Part shown: positions 25,705-34,477 of the stretch, one piece after another | Layout: each line of letters opens with the position of its first letter | How positions within the stretch are numbered: position 1 is the stretch's first letter | From: an uncultured Acetatifactor sp. | Lineage (GTDB): Bacteria; Bacillota; Clostridia; Lachnospirales; Lachnospiraceae | Assembly: GCA_910577235.1 (NCBI GenBank) | Contig: CAJTMX010000003.1 | Coordinates: forward strand, 1-64,000 | Reading direction: 5' to 3' | Length of the DNA: 64,000 nt | Program-made: the position numbers and the translations under genes | The notes under the pieces: model-generated | What the model saw: the letters and a program-made list of their open reading frames with translations, nothing else | The model's database searches: none | What the model was told of the DNA's origin: nothing

Positions 25705-26565
25705 TCATTCATTTTTCGATAACCTATGCACGTACCTCAAAAAATCGCAAGCTGCTTTTCCCTCATTTTCATTATATTCCCATCCTAATTTGTTCCCGAC
25801 AAACTGTGCCACATCTCCAAACAGCTCACACATACTAAAAACAGACTTCCATGCATTGTCAACATTACCGTCAAAATAGGTTGATAAAAGCATTTTCCAT
25901 TCTTTCTCTGAAAGCCACTTATATAGGTATTTTGATGCTTTTCCAGTGCTTACCGACCATTCTGTTAGAATACCAGCTTTCCAATTTAACATATTGATAA
26001 GTTGTGTCCGCACATGATAATTTGTCATATCCTGCACATAAGGAATTTCCTCCCGCCATAATCCCTTTGCTATATTATTGGTACACCACCAAAAGTTATT
26101 GCAAACTGCCAGATATTGTTCTTTTGTAGGTTTTTTAACCCAATACTGGCAATCTGTAGCCGCCGCAATTTCGGGTAAAATGTTTTCCTTATCCAACAAA
26201 ATCATGCAAAGCTTATCCTCTTGGATATGATTCAGTGCGTAATTTATAGACTGTACAGTTAAGTCGATTCTGGTTCCATCTGCAAATTGCATCAGCCATC
26301 CATACGAATTCTCCTTATCACTGGGATAATATGGATTTTCATCGGGATACTGCATATAAAGAATTTCACCGAAAATTCTGATCCATTCTTTGTCCTCTAT
26401 AAAGCTTTTCGTATCTTCCACCACATAAACAATATCATAATCTTGAAAAATATCTTTGGGTGCATTTTCATTTGTTCTCGATCCGTTCATATAAACAGCT
26501 TTAACTCTAACATCATTTTTCGCAACCTCCAAAATAAGATTGTACATTTCGTTTTCCGATCTCAT
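25705..26565 (-). CDS. Aminoglycoside 6-adenylyltransferase-like protein (AadE/AadK family)
   Basis: The 286-residue product has the nucleotidyltransferase signature YMNGSRTNENA (about 25-35) followed by DYDIVYVVED, then IDLTVQ (about 100), and the C-terminal domain typical of ANT(6) enzymes (FWWCTNNIAKGLWREEI, NMLNWKAG). The family adenylylates streptomycin at position 6. The gene is visibly more AT-rich than its neighbours, which suggests acquisition. ACGGAGGT precedes the start. Whether it confers resistance cannot be told; many chromosomal homologues are weak or silent. Confidence 0.82.
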   Translation of the reverse strand: MRSENEMYNLILEVAKNDVRVKAVYMNGSRTNENAPKDIFQDYDIVYVVEDTKSFIEDKEWIRIFGEILYMQYPDENPYYPSDKENSYGWLMQFADGTRIDLTVQSINYALNHIQEDKLCMILLDKENILPEIAAATDCQYWVKKPTKEQYLAVCNNFWWCTNNIAKGLWREEIPYVQDMTNYHVRTQLINMLNWKAGILTEWSVSTGKASKYLYKWLSEKEWKMLLSTYFDGNVDNAWKSVFSMCELFGDVAQFVGNKLGWEYNENEGKAACDFLRYVHRLSKNE

Positions 26566-26648
26566 GTCTACACCTCCGTTACTGTTCCCATCGCAATTTT
26601 CAGCTTGTTACGGCAGATCTGAAATTCAATTTGGCGCATTGTATTCCC

Positions 26649-27476
26649 CTATGTCAGGCACCATATCATAACAGCCTGTTGAACCGTCAACAGATTCCTC
26701 TTGAACTCATATCCTACAAAATATTCCGATTCCATTACCTCTTCAGTGACTTCTTCGCCCCGGTAGAACGGCGGACAGGGGTTCAATACGGCATTTTCAT
26801 TCGCCATCTTCATAACCTCCGTTGTCACCTGGCATTCCCGGAAATCATGCAGCGCCCCGGCGGGCAGTGAGTCCGTGCACAGAATGTCTTTTCCCCTGAC
26901 AGCCGTCTTTATATCATGGTATACCTCCACACCGTCCATCTCATATCCCGCGCCGCAGCATTGGGACAGAGATAATCCCAACACCTGGGACGCCTCTTTC
27001 CAGGCCAGGCCGATATTTCCGGCCCTTCCGATAAACAGGTAATTATCTCTTGTAAAATCCTCTCTTATCTTTGACAGCGTGTACATATCCGCAAGAATCT
27101 CGCAGGGATGATTGATGTCCGTCATGGCGTTAACCACCGGAACCCGGGAATATCCGGCAAACTTTTCAATCAGCTCCATGTCTCTATGCCTCAGAATGGC
27201 AATGTCCGCCCAGTTATCCAGATATCCGCAGACATCCCTCAGCTCTTCCTTTTTTTCCAGCGCATCCCCGGGAAATAATATGGTTTGTCCCCCCAACAGA
27301 TATATGCCTTTTTCAAAAGTTATCCTGGTTCGGATGCTGGAGGCGGGAAAAAACAGCACGGCAGTTTTCCCTCTCAGAAAATCTTTGTATTTTCCGGCTC
27401 CGATGTCATCCGCGATACGGAATATATCGTATATCTCCCCTGCCTGCAAATCCGTTAATCTGATCAAATCTTTCAT
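26649..27476 (-). CDS. Ornithine/aspartate carbamoyltransferase family protein, short form
   Basis: The 275-residue protein starts MKDLIRLTDLQ behind AAAGGGAGA. It carries the carbamoyl-phosphate motif SSIRTR (about 45-50), NHPCEILADMYT (about 122-133) and a late NPCPPFYRGEEV in place of the usual HCLP motif. The canonical Ser-Met-Gly loop for ornithine binding is not visible (LPAGALHDF lies near that place). It is about 30-50 residues shorter than usual OTC. The substrate is therefore uncertain: ornithine, a modified ornithine or another amine. No arginine or polyamine genes are adjacent. Confidence 0.75.
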   Translation of the reverse strand: MKDLIRLTDLQAGEIYDIFRIADDIGAGKYKDFLRGKTAVLFFPASSIRTRITFEKGIYLLGGQTILFPGDALEKKEELRDVCGYLDNWADIAILRHRDMELIEKFAGYSRVPVVNAMTDINHPCEILADMYTLSKIREDFTRDNYLFIGRAGNIGLAWKEASQVLGLSLSQCCGAGYEMDGVEVYHDIKTAVRGKDILCTDSLPAGALHDFRECQVTTEVMKMANENAVLNPCPPFYRGEEVTEEVMESEYFVGYEFKRNLLTVQQAVMIWCLT

Positions 27477-27676
27477 TTGAGATCTCCCTTTGTTAAATCC
27501 TCCGATCATCCGGTGGATACATCGTAATCAATCATACCAGAAAAAAAATGTTAACGCCACCCCCGCAGCCAAAATCGGCACAATTGTAATCTATCATCGG
27601 GAACGGGTCAATCCGTTTCTACAGATCAGACGGCAATTCTTGTAAAAATCAAACGTCAATCCTTGTAAAAAGGGAC

Positions 27677-27705
27677 TTCACTTCCAACACTATCTATGCT
27701 ATACT
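27677..27705 (+). promoter_or_regulatory. Promoter of the chemoreceptor operon
   Basis: TTCACT (27677-27682), a 17-bp spacer and TATACT (27700-27705) preceded by TGC, an extended -10. Confidence 0.65.
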
Positions 27706-27710
27706 ACATG

Positions 27711-27724
27711 GGAAAGCGTTTTCT
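27711..27724 (+). promoter_or_regulatory. cre-like (CcpA) operator
   Basis: GGAAAGCGTTTTCT matches the catabolite-responsive element core TGAAAGCGTTTTCA except at the outer bases. It lies 5 bp after the -10, where CcpA would repress. Confidence 0.5.
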
Positions 27725-27816
27725 TCCACAAAGCGGAATGGTAGCATACATTTATTGTCGGAAGGAGAGGGCTTTTCTTATATTACAAAAAGATACAAAA
27801 AAGGAGAGGAAAGAAA

Positions 27817-29835
27817 GTGACCGGGAACAAAACGGACTCCCGCCGCCGGGAGATCAGACGAAACCTGAACGGCAGAATTTTGGGTAGTAATACCCTCAAT
27901 ATCTTGATTTTGGTGATCATATGTTGCGCCATCATGGCCAAATCCATGCAGTCGCTGGCTAACAGCATACTGCTGGACAGCCTGCAGCCCATGGTACGGC
28001 AGTCAGCCAAGACCGTGGAAGCCAACATACATATGCTGGCAGATCGAATGATGACCATCGCCGGAGATTCTCGCATGAGCGCGGTATCCCTTGGCAGCGG
28101 GGGAGGCGGAGGCCCGGCGACCCGCGCCAACCGCGAGGCACTCTTGACGGAAGCCGCGGAAATCTATGAATTTCATACCATTGCCCTGTACGATCTGGAG
28201 GGGCAATTGTATCAGGGGGACAGTAATGCACCGGAAAGCCTGGACAGCGGGTTTCTGGCGCTCCTCAAAGAGACGGATAATCTCACCACCTGTTCTTCCA
28301 CGATATTTCAGCAGGAGCTGGGCATTACTATGGGAATGCCCGTAAAAGAGGAAGGTGAGACCATATTATATGTGGTGGGCGTCTATAAGTACGACACGTT
28401 AAACGATGTGATCAGCAGCATTAATCTGGGCCGGCACGGCACGGCCTACATGGTAAACCGGGAAGGCACCGTGACCGGTCATCCGGATCAGTCCCAGGTC
28501 CTGGCAGGCAGCACACTGGCCGCACTCAGCGGCGATAATGAAGAGGCCATCAGCCGTGTGACTACCGGCGAGACCGGGGCTTTGGAGTATATGGTCGACG
28601 GTCAGAACATGCTGGTTGCCTTCTCCCCCATCCGGGGAACCCAATGGTCTCTTGTGATCCAGGTTCCTAAGTCAGATTATGACAGCCTGATCAATGATGC
28701 AATGATATTTGCTATATTGTGTACCCTGGCTGTGCTGGTGATATCCATACTGCTGGTATTGCGTCTGGCAAGTTCCATCTCACGGCCCGTGAAAAGCGTA
28801 TCAAAACGGATGGTATCCCTCTCTGACGGAGATCTGCACACGGAAGTGTCCCTGGTGCACACCGGAGATGAGTTGGAGGTGTTGACCCGGACCCTGGACG
28901 CTACCGTGGAAAGCGTCAACCGTTACATATCCGATATTCAACAGGTACTGACCCATGTGGCAGACGGCGATCTGTGCGTAAATCCCCAGGTGGAATACAA
29001 AGGGGACTTTGCCTTGATCCGGGCAAGCCTGGGCACCATTCTGCAGTCTATGAATGAGACTATCGCCGGTTTCAAGAACGCTGCCGCCCGGCTTGCACAC
29101 ATGTCGGTGGAACTGAAAGGTCAGTCCGGCCAGTTGTATCAGGCTTCCATAGAGCAGAACCGGTCCACCGAGGCGTTGGTCCATGAGGTATCCAATGTAA
29201 AAGAGCGGTTGTCCAATGTCACGGAGAGCAGCGACCAGACCCGGGCCAAGACCGAGGAGATCACACAGTGCGTCCGGGAGGCCAACGAGAGAATGTCTTC
29301 CCTCTCCGGCGCTATGGACGATATCAGTTCCAATGCCCAGCAGATTACCAAGATGGCCAAGGTTATTGAAGATATTGCCTTCCAGACCAGTATCCTGGCT
29401 CTCAACGCATCCATAGAAGCGGCCCGGGCCGGAAGCGCGGGAAAAGGATTTGCCGTAGTGGCCAGCGAAGTACAGCAACTGGCTTCCAAGAGTGCCGAGG
29501 CTGCGAAAAATGCCACTGAGATGATGGCCAGCACCAGAACTATCATACAGACCGGCGTAGAGCTGACAGCCGACACTGCCGGCTCCTTGCAGGCCATCTC
29601 CGCAGTTTCCGACCAGATCAGCGATATTTCCGACCGGCTGGTGACGGCAGTACACGGTCAGGAAAGCGCCCTTGCCATCATGGAGGAGCGCATCGGAGCA
29701 ATCTCCGACATAGCCGACCAGAACCTGCAAAACGCAGGAGGCATGGAAAAGTCAAGCAGTCTACTGGAGAAGGAAGCAGCTGCCCTCAAGTCCCAGGTAG
29801 TAAGATTCGCTTTGAAGGAGGAACGTGGCAGATGA
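27817..29835 (+). CDS. Methyl-accepting chemotaxis protein
   Basis: The 672-residue receptor begins at a GTG with AGGAGAGG upstream. One helix (about 25-45) leads to an extracytoplasmic sensor of about 240 residues that looks like a Cache domain ([33 protein letters not shown]). A second helix (about 290-315), a HAMP domain and a long signalling domain follow. The hairpin tip reads [19 protein letters not shown], followed by [12 protein letters not shown]. It should report to CheA/CheW encoded elsewhere. Its stop overlaps the start of the FMN-binding lipoprotein gene by 4 bp, tying the two functions together. Confidence 0.92.
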   Translation: MTGNKTDSRRREIRRNLNGRILGSNTLNILILVIICCAIMAKSMQSLANSILLDSLQPMVRQSAKTVEANIHMLADRMMTIAGDSRMSAVSLGSGGGGGPATRANREALLTEAAEIYEFHTIALYDLEGQLYQGDSNAPESLDSGFLALLKETDNLTTCSSTIFQQELGITMGMPVKEEGETILYVVGVYKYDTLNDVISSINLGRHGTAYMVNREGTVTGHPDQSQVLAGSTLAALSGDNEEAISRVTTGETGALEYMVDGQNMLVAFSPIRGTQWSLVIQVPKSDYDSLINDAMIFAILCTLAVLVISILLVLRLASSISRPVKSVSKRMVSLSDGDLHTEVSLVHTGDELEVLTRTLDATVESVNRYISDIQQVLTHVADGDLCVNPQVEYKGDFALIRASLGTILQSMNETIAGFKNAAARLAHMSVELKGQSGQLYQASIEQNRSTEALVHEVSNVKERLSNVTESSDQTRAKTEEITQCVREANERMSSLSGAMDDISSNAQQITKMAKVIEDIAFQTSILALNASIEAARAGSAGKGFAVVASEVQQLASKSAEAAKNATEMMASTRTIIQTGVELTADTAGSLQAISAVSDQISDISDRLVTAVHGQESALAIMEERIGAISDIADQNLQNAGGMEKSSSLLEKEAAALKSQVVRFALKEERGR

Positions 29836-30278
29836 AACGGATATTGAGCTTATTGATGACAATTATACTTTTGGCTGTATCACTGACAGCCTGCGGGGAA
29901 GAAACCCAGGGCCTCCATGACGGCTATTATACGGCCCAGGCCGCCCAGTTTAGCCATGGCTGGAAAGAATACATAACGATCATGGTCAAAGGGGGCAGCA
30001 TCGTCTCTGTGGAGTACAACGCAGAAAATCCCAGCGGCTTTATCAAAAGCTGGGATAACGCCTACATGCAGAACATGCTCCATGTTACAGGCACTTATCC
30101 CAATGAATACACACGCTATTATGCCGGTGAACTTCTGGAAGAGCAAAGCGGAGAGGCGATTGACGCTCTCACCGGAGCCACTTCCTCCTATGGCTCCTTT
30201 CAAAAGCTGGCGGCTGCGGTTCTGGAGCAGGCCCGGCGGGGAGACTCCAGCATAGTCATCGTGGAAACCGCCGAATAA
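29832..30278 (+). CDS. FMN-binding domain lipoprotein
   Basis: The 148-residue protein has a lipoprotein signal peptide ending VSLTAC with Cys21 as the lipidated residue. The FMN-binding motif [13 protein letters not shown] (111-123) matches the S/T-GAT-S/T site where ApbE attaches FMN. It would carry a covalent flavin on the outer face of the membrane. Such proteins (PplA-like) take part in extracellular electron transfer. It overlaps the chemoreceptor gene by ATGA, and GAAGGAGGAA lies upstream. Coupling to a receptor suggests a redox or electron-acceptor-related signal (inference). Confidence 0.85.
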   Translation: MKRILSLLMTIILLAVSLTACGEETQGLHDGYYTAQAAQFSHGWKEYITIMVKGGSIVSVEYNAENPSGFIKSWDNAYMQNMLHVTGTYPNEYTRYYAGELLEEQSGEAIDALTGATSSYGSFQKLAAAVLEQARRGDSSIVIVETAE

Positions 30279-30292
30279 TCAGCAATATTGCA

Positions 30293-30351
30293 AGGGGCTG
30301 TGCCGCATCGTAGATTCCCGCGGGAAAACGACGCAGAACAGCCCCTTTTTT
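30293..30351 (+). terminator. Terminator of the chemoreceptor/FMN-lipoprotein operon
   Basis: AGGGGCTGT (30293-30301) pairs with ACAGCCCCT (30338-30346), ending in a T run. An inner CCCGCGGG palindrome sits in the loop. Confidence 0.85.
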
Positions 30352-30366
30352 CAATTATTATTTATA

Positions 30367-31146
30367 TCACACAAAGGAATAGGGATTTTCCTTGGCCGGA
30401 AGTATACTGGCTCTTTCCCCTACGATATCGTGTACAATGCGCAGCTCCACCTGCTGTCTGTGTTTCAGATGGGATATCAGATCTTCAAAGTCCTTATAAC
30501 CGTGGGCTATTCCATAAGGCGAATTCACCAGATACTCCATCATCACCGGATACCACATCTGGTTTCCCTGACCGTCGGAGCGCTCTTTTTGTATGACCCG
30601 TATATTTTCCGCAATCTTATCACTGTACAGATACAGCAGCCGGAAGTTCTCCTTGGGTATGACGGCATAGAGCCTTTGGTAAAACTCCAGGATTTCCTCA
30701 TCACTGAGCTGATGAAACAAGATCAGATCCTCCACGATATTCTGCATAAAGGCGCACTCAAACACATAGCCGCTGTCGTGGAATCTTCTGTATCTGGCCA
30801 AAATGATCTCCTCCATCTCCCGCAGCGTCTTCCTGCCGTTGTATATCTCATACTGTTCCAGATCTTTATGAAATCCCGGTATATCCGTGAGGATTTTTGT
30901 ATAGGTCACAATATAATGATCTTCCTCCCGATATGTGCCCGCCTCTATCTCGCTGCGGATGGGAGCGTATCTCTCCAGTGCAGCTGTGTACTGATCCCTG
31001 TTCATCCACGCGCACCAGGCCAGCTCCACCGGGGAGTAATCACCTTCCCGGCACACCTTATACTCCGTCCTGTGTCCGGCTATCTCCTGTAATAAGGTAG
31101 ACTTTCCCATCCCCTGCAATCCCTCGATAAATATATTTTGTCTCAT
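30367..31146 (-). CDS. P-loop kinase / ATP-binding protein of unknown substrate
   Basis: The 259-residue protein begins MRQNIFIEGLQGMGKSTLLQ, a clear Walker A (GLQGMGKST, 9-17). Later parts (FECAFMQNIVEDLILFHQLS, and NFRLLYLYSDKIAENIRVIQ) resemble the nucleoside/shikimate-type kinase fold with a lid region. It has no transmembrane segment. Its ATG overlaps the stop of an upstream ABC-F fragment (ATGA), so it was once co-translated with an antibiotic-protection-type ATPase. The substrate is unknown. Confidence 0.75.
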   Translation of the reverse strand: MRQNIFIEGLQGMGKSTLLQEIAGHRTEYKVCREGDYSPVELAWCAWMNRDQYTAALERYAPIRSEIEAGTYREEDHYIVTYTKILTDIPGFHKDLEQYEIYNGRKTLREMEEIILARYRRFHDSGYVFECAFMQNIVEDLILFHQLSDEEILEFYQRLYAVIPKENFRLLYLYSDKIAENIRVIQKERSDGQGNQMWYPVMMEYLVNSPYGIAHGYKDFEDLISHLKHRQQVELRIVHDIVGERASILPAKENPYSFV

Positions 31147-31303
31147 ATAAGTTTCACCTTCCTCATCGCTATTTTTTCTCTGAACCTGGCGTCATGCTCC
31201 ACAAACAGCATGGTAGGTTCATATTCCAGGATCATTTTTTTCAATCTGCATTCTGGGGAACACATCCACATAGTTCAGCGGCTCATCCCACACATACAGC
31301 AGG
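31143..31303 (-). pseudogene. C-terminal remnant of an ABC-F ribosome-protection-type ATPase
   Basis: The minus strand encodes LLYVWDEPLNYVDVFPRMQI, then after a one-base shift MILEYEPTMLFVEHDARFRE, and ends VKLI. This is the Walker B/switch region and tail of Lsa/Vga-like ABC-F proteins. A run of seven A residues (about 31236-31242) adds one base compared with the frame needed, so the fragment is frameshifted as well as 5'-truncated. The 285 bp further upstream (31310-31594) show no intact gene and no further clear homology. The stop overlaps the kinase start. Confidence 0.7.
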
Positions 31304-31594
31304 CATCATGGGTTCCGAATAAAAAACGGAACCGTTTGCTGCCAAACAGTTCCATCATATTCTCCGGACCTCTAACACATATGGCGCCAAATACCAAAGC
31401 CCTGTCCCGCCGCATATCTCCCGGAACTTTTACAAAAATTACGCGCAAAAAGAGAGGTTATGAGAACATAATCCACTTTTGGCAACATGACTCAAACAGC
31501 ACAGGACTCTCCCTGATACTGTTTCCGATCTTCATGCAATCAAAAGCAAACTAAATTCTCATCTTTTCACCTCTCTCCTTAAGATGGGATCATT

Positions 31595-31837
31595 TTAGCA
31601 CGCCCTGTCCCCTTTGTCAAACCCTAATTTTGTTGCAATCTCTGCAAAATAGTCATCCCCAAAGCACATTTCGTCCAAATGTTCATCGTCCATACAGATA
31701 TTTACAGCCTCAAGACACATCAGCATATGCTCGTCCCCCTCTCTGATCTCCTTTTCCCAGAGGAAACGACACTGCGCGTCCCCAATAAAAATGCAGGAGC
31801 ACCTGCCATTCACAGTCAGCCCCTGCATATTCTCCAT
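31595..31837 (-). CDS. Small hypothetical protein (80 aa)
   Basis: I do not recognise this acidic, Cys/Met-rich protein (for example HMLMCLEAVNICMDDEHLDEM, broken at the C-terminus by FDKGDRAC). Its ATG overlaps the stop of the preceding gene as TAATG, which supports translational coupling and so a real gene. No signal peptide or membrane segment is seen. It is the third gene of a coupled trio of unknowns. Confidence 0.5.
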   Translation of the reverse strand: MENMQGLTVNGRCSCIFIGDAQCRFLWEKEIREGDEHMLMCLEAVNICMDDEHLDEMCFGDDYFAEIATKLGFDKGDRAC

Positions 31838-32295
31838 TATTGCGGCGGTTCTGGCAGATTTCTTGACACCACAAAATCCAGCACAATCTCCCTGTCTATA
31901 TCCACGACATTTCCCTCTGTGGAAACCGCCGTTCCCTGATAGGTGATAACCGTCTTGCCATCTACAATCTCAACTTTAGAGGTAATATATTTCGGTTTTT
32001 CCAGATCATAATAAATCCATTCAGCAATCTCATTTGTCGCCAGCGCCCACTCCTTCATTTCCTCTTCAAACCGAACCGCATTGCCAAATCGGGATCTCGG
32101 CACTATGAGGTACATGGGAAGTGACAAATATTGATCCTCGCTTTCCTGATCGGAATACGTAACGATCACTTCCGGATGAAAATACAGATAAGTCTCGCCT
32201 ATCCCCCATATTCCTCCTGCCAGCAGGATTACCGCCATTATAATTACAAATATTTTACGTGGTTTCATTCTTTTTACCATAGCCCTGTAGTCCAT
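31837..32295 (-). CDS. Single-pass membrane protein of unknown function
   Basis: The 152-residue protein has a basic N-terminus, one membrane helix (IFVIIMAVILLAGGIWGIGE, about 15-34) and an extracytoplasmic domain. The start is uncertain: ATG at 32295, 32280 (ATGGTAA, overlapping the stop of the gene before) or 32271 are all in frame. All keep the helix. No family is recognised. Confidence 0.6.
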   Translation of the reverse strand: MDYRAMVKRMKPRKIFVIIMAVILLAGGIWGIGETYLYFHPEVIVTYSDQESEDQYLSLPMYLIVPRSRFGNAVRFEEEMKEWALATNEIAEWIYYDLEKPKYITSKVEIVDGKTVITYQGTAVSTEGNVVDIDREIVLDFVVSRNLPEPPQ

Positions 32296-32960
32296 ACTTC
32301 AACCTTAAGCGACTTTATTTTGCTCGATCTACTTACCGAAAACTGAAGATACTGTGTAATAGTAGGAGAAAATATCATGCCTACTCCTGTAGGGCCAGTA
32401 CAGTCAACATCCGTAAAGTTCTGAGAATACCACTTGTCTTCAATGATATCATAATAGAAATATGTAAAATTCACTTTACTGCCGGTAAAAATGCTTTCCT
32501 TCTTAATATCAGAAGTTTTAAACCTTATCTCCGCATGTTGGCGGTTCACCTTCAAAACGCTGGTCGCAAATGTTGGTGTTTTGGAAAAATCCACATCAAC
32601 CGAATACACTGGTGAATTTATGTTCTGTGTACTATCATTATCAGATATGTCATAGTATGATGTTGGTATGGCCCTGCCAAACGAACCGCCTAGAATTGCC
32701 TGATTCAATTCTTCAATTTTCTGAGTATCCATTACCTGTAAATGCCCCAGCGGGAGAGCCAAATACATTTTCTCCCCGTCTACCATAGTATAGGGATTGC
32801 CGGACTCGTCAAGTTGATAAATATAGCTTTTACCATCAGGGGCAAAATACTGATGCGGTTCGGTGCCTGCCTCCGTATGCAGTGCAGGCATCACCGTACC
32901 CACAATTACCGCCAGCGCCATCACAATAGATATCAGTGTCTGGCTCATTTTCTTTTTCAT
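32274..32960 (-). CDS. Secreted protein of unknown function
   Basis: The 228-residue product begins MKKKMSQTLISIVMALAVIV and has a cleavable Sec signal (predicted cut near ALHTEAG, about 30-33) without a lipobox Cys. The mature part is polar with many Tyr, Ser and Asp and ends in a beta-rich segment. It has a ribosome site GAGGGGGG and a promoter at 33022-33050. It is the first of three coupled unknown genes, the next two of which overlap it and each other. Confidence 0.65.
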   Translation of the reverse strand: MKKKMSQTLISIVMALAVIVGTVMPALHTEAGTEPHQYFAPDGKSYIYQLDESGNPYTMVDGEKMYLALPLGHLQVMDTQKIEELNQAILGGSFGRAIPTSYYDISDNDSTQNINSPVYSVDVDFSKTPTFATSVLKVNRQHAEIRFKTSDIKKESIFTGSKVNFTYFYYDIIEDKWYSQNFTDVDCTGPTGVGMIFSPTITQYLQFSVSRSSKIKSLKVEVWTTGLW

Positions 32961-33021
32961 GGTTATTCCCCCCTCTGCACAATTGTGTGTTGACTCATGA
33001 TCTGTTACATTACTTTATATT

Positions 33022-33050
33022 ATTTTATATTATATCTTTATATACGTCAA
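33022..33050 (-). promoter_or_regulatory. Promoter of the secreted-protein trio
   Basis: Minus-strand TTGACG (33050-33045), a 17-bp spacer and TAAAAT (33027-33022). A TATAAT also falls within the spacer. Confidence 0.5.
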
Positions 33051-33150
33051 TATGGATACGATCGGCAATTACTGACTGTGTTTATCAATAAACTACAAAT
33101 TACAACAATATTCGACAAATAATCCTTAATTATCTTTCAATGCAGTTCCT

Positions 33151-33276
33151 TCAACCTCTTATTGATCCTTTTTGCCACTTTCCGGTTAAACAGATGGAAA
33201 CCTCCCTGCCCTCGGTGCACACCAGCGCCATATCTTCCGGTCGGATAAAATAAATCTTTCTCTCTTTTTCCAACAT
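33151..33276 (-). pseudogene. Possible LytTR-like regulator fragment (41 aa)
   Basis: An ATG at 33276 preceded by GGGGGA opens a 41-codon ORF reading KIYFIRPEDMALVCTEGREV and SICLTGK. This resembles the first strands of a LytTR DNA-binding domain, but the rest of the domain is missing. It could be a remnant or chance. Confidence is low. Confidence 0.3.
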
Positions 33277-33437
33277 GCCAATGATTCCCCCAATGGCCTG
33301 TGTCATTTAATTTATCTGCAAAACCGCGGTTTCCTTTTCCGGCTGTGGGACAGGACGCAAAGAGCGCTTTGACGGCAGCATGTAGGGTTGCCGGAAGCTC
33401 TCTATACAAGAGAAAAGACCGGACATAGATCGCCGTC

Positions 33438-34451
33438 TCAGACCAGCCCCAAAGTCCGCAGGGCCACCACCGCCCCAAAGATCACCGCTGCGGAGAGCAA
33501 AGTCGTCCAGACCACCAGCTGCCCCGCCAGCTGCCCGTCGTTGCCCATCTCCTCGGCCATGATAGCGCTGGCCACGGCCGCAGGGGTGGCAAACAGGGCG
33601 ATCAAGGCCGCATAGGTGCCGTTGTCAAATTGCAGAATACCCATTTTCTGGAGCAGAATGGCGCCTCCCAGACCTATCAGCGGAGCAAAGACCAGCCGCC
33701 CCATAACACCCAGCGTAATCTGCTTTTTCAGCCCTTTGATACTGCTCTTCTCAAACTGGCCGCCCAACACCAGCAGCGCTACAGGGGTAGATGCCTTTGC
33801 CAGATATCCTAAAACCGTGCCCGCAAAGGTAAACTTGCCCAAAAAGGAGGCCACACCGGAGGGCAGCTGACGCGCCAGCGGTTTCAGCAACACGCACACA
33901 ATACCCGCCAGCACACCGATGATCAGCGGATTGCGCAATATTCCCCGCAGGGTTTTGGTCATGCTCGCTCTTCTGTCTCCCCCACCCTGTACATAAACGG
34001 AAAGCGCCACCACGGACAACACATTGAACACAGGGATCGTAAAGGCCGAAAGCAGCGCCGCGGACTTCACCCCCTTATCCCCGGCCATGAGCTGGGCCAG
34101 AGGAACCCCCACCAGTGCGAAATTGGAGCGGACCACACCCTGTAGCAACACTCCCTTTTGATACCGGTCCGGAGTAATACGGGCAAAAAAGAGTCCGATA
34201 CAGAAAAGTACGACAATAGCTGCCAGCGCATACAGCACCGCATCCCACTTAAGCTGGGAAAAACTGTCCAGCTCCGCCAGATTGACAAACAGCAGAACCG
34301 GCAGCAATATGCGAAATACCGTCTTGTTGGCTACCCGTAGAAACTCTCCGGTAAAAAAACCCGTTCTCTTCAAAATATATCCCAATGCCACCAACAGGAT
34401 AACCGGCAGCACAGAATTGACCGCAAATATCAGAATATCCGCCAGTGCCAT
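33438..34451 (-). CDS. AEC family permease (auxin-efflux-carrier type)
   Basis: The 337-residue protein starts MALADILIFAVN behind GGAGGAG and has about ten helices in two repeats. Features are LPVILLVALGYILKRTGF near the start and a C-terminal repeat with ALIALFATPAAVASAIMAEE. AEC proteins move carboxylates such as malate, or other anions. No neighbouring gene indicates the substrate. The gene lies 26 bp beyond the end of the cardiolipin synthase gene on the same strand. Confidence 0.88.
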   Translation of the reverse strand: MALADILIFAVNSVLPVILLVALGYILKRTGFFTGEFLRVANKTVFRILLPVLLFVNLAELDSFSQLKWDAVLYALAAIVVLFCIGLFFARITPDRYQKGVLLQGVVRSNFALVGVPLAQLMAGDKGVKSAALLSAFTIPVFNVLSVVALSVYVQGGGDRRASMTKTLRGILRNPLIIGVLAGIVCVLLKPLARQLPSGVASFLGKFTFAGTVLGYLAKASTPVALLVLGGQFEKSSIKGLKKQITLGVMGRLVFAPLIGLGGAILLQKMGILQFDNGTYAALIALFATPAAVASAIMAEEMGNDGQLAGQLVVWTTLLSAAVIFGAVVALRTLGLV

Positions 34452-34477
34452 GACAACTCCTCCGAAATGCGGTGCCG

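Larger units (their letters stand above)
27477..27816. other. Intergenic region with promoter and cre-like site
   Basis: No gene is seen in these 340 bp. They hold a short direct repeat (CAATTCTTGTAAAAA and CAATCCTTGTAAAAA, about 27631-27671), the chemoreceptor promoter and a cre-like operator. Confidence 0.6.
32961..33437. other. AT-rich gap with promoter and a fragmentary ORF
   Basis: From 32961 to about 33130 the DNA is very AT-rich and holds the promoter at 33022-33050. From 33131 to 33437 there is a 41-codon fragment and otherwise no gene I can support. Confidence 0.5.
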
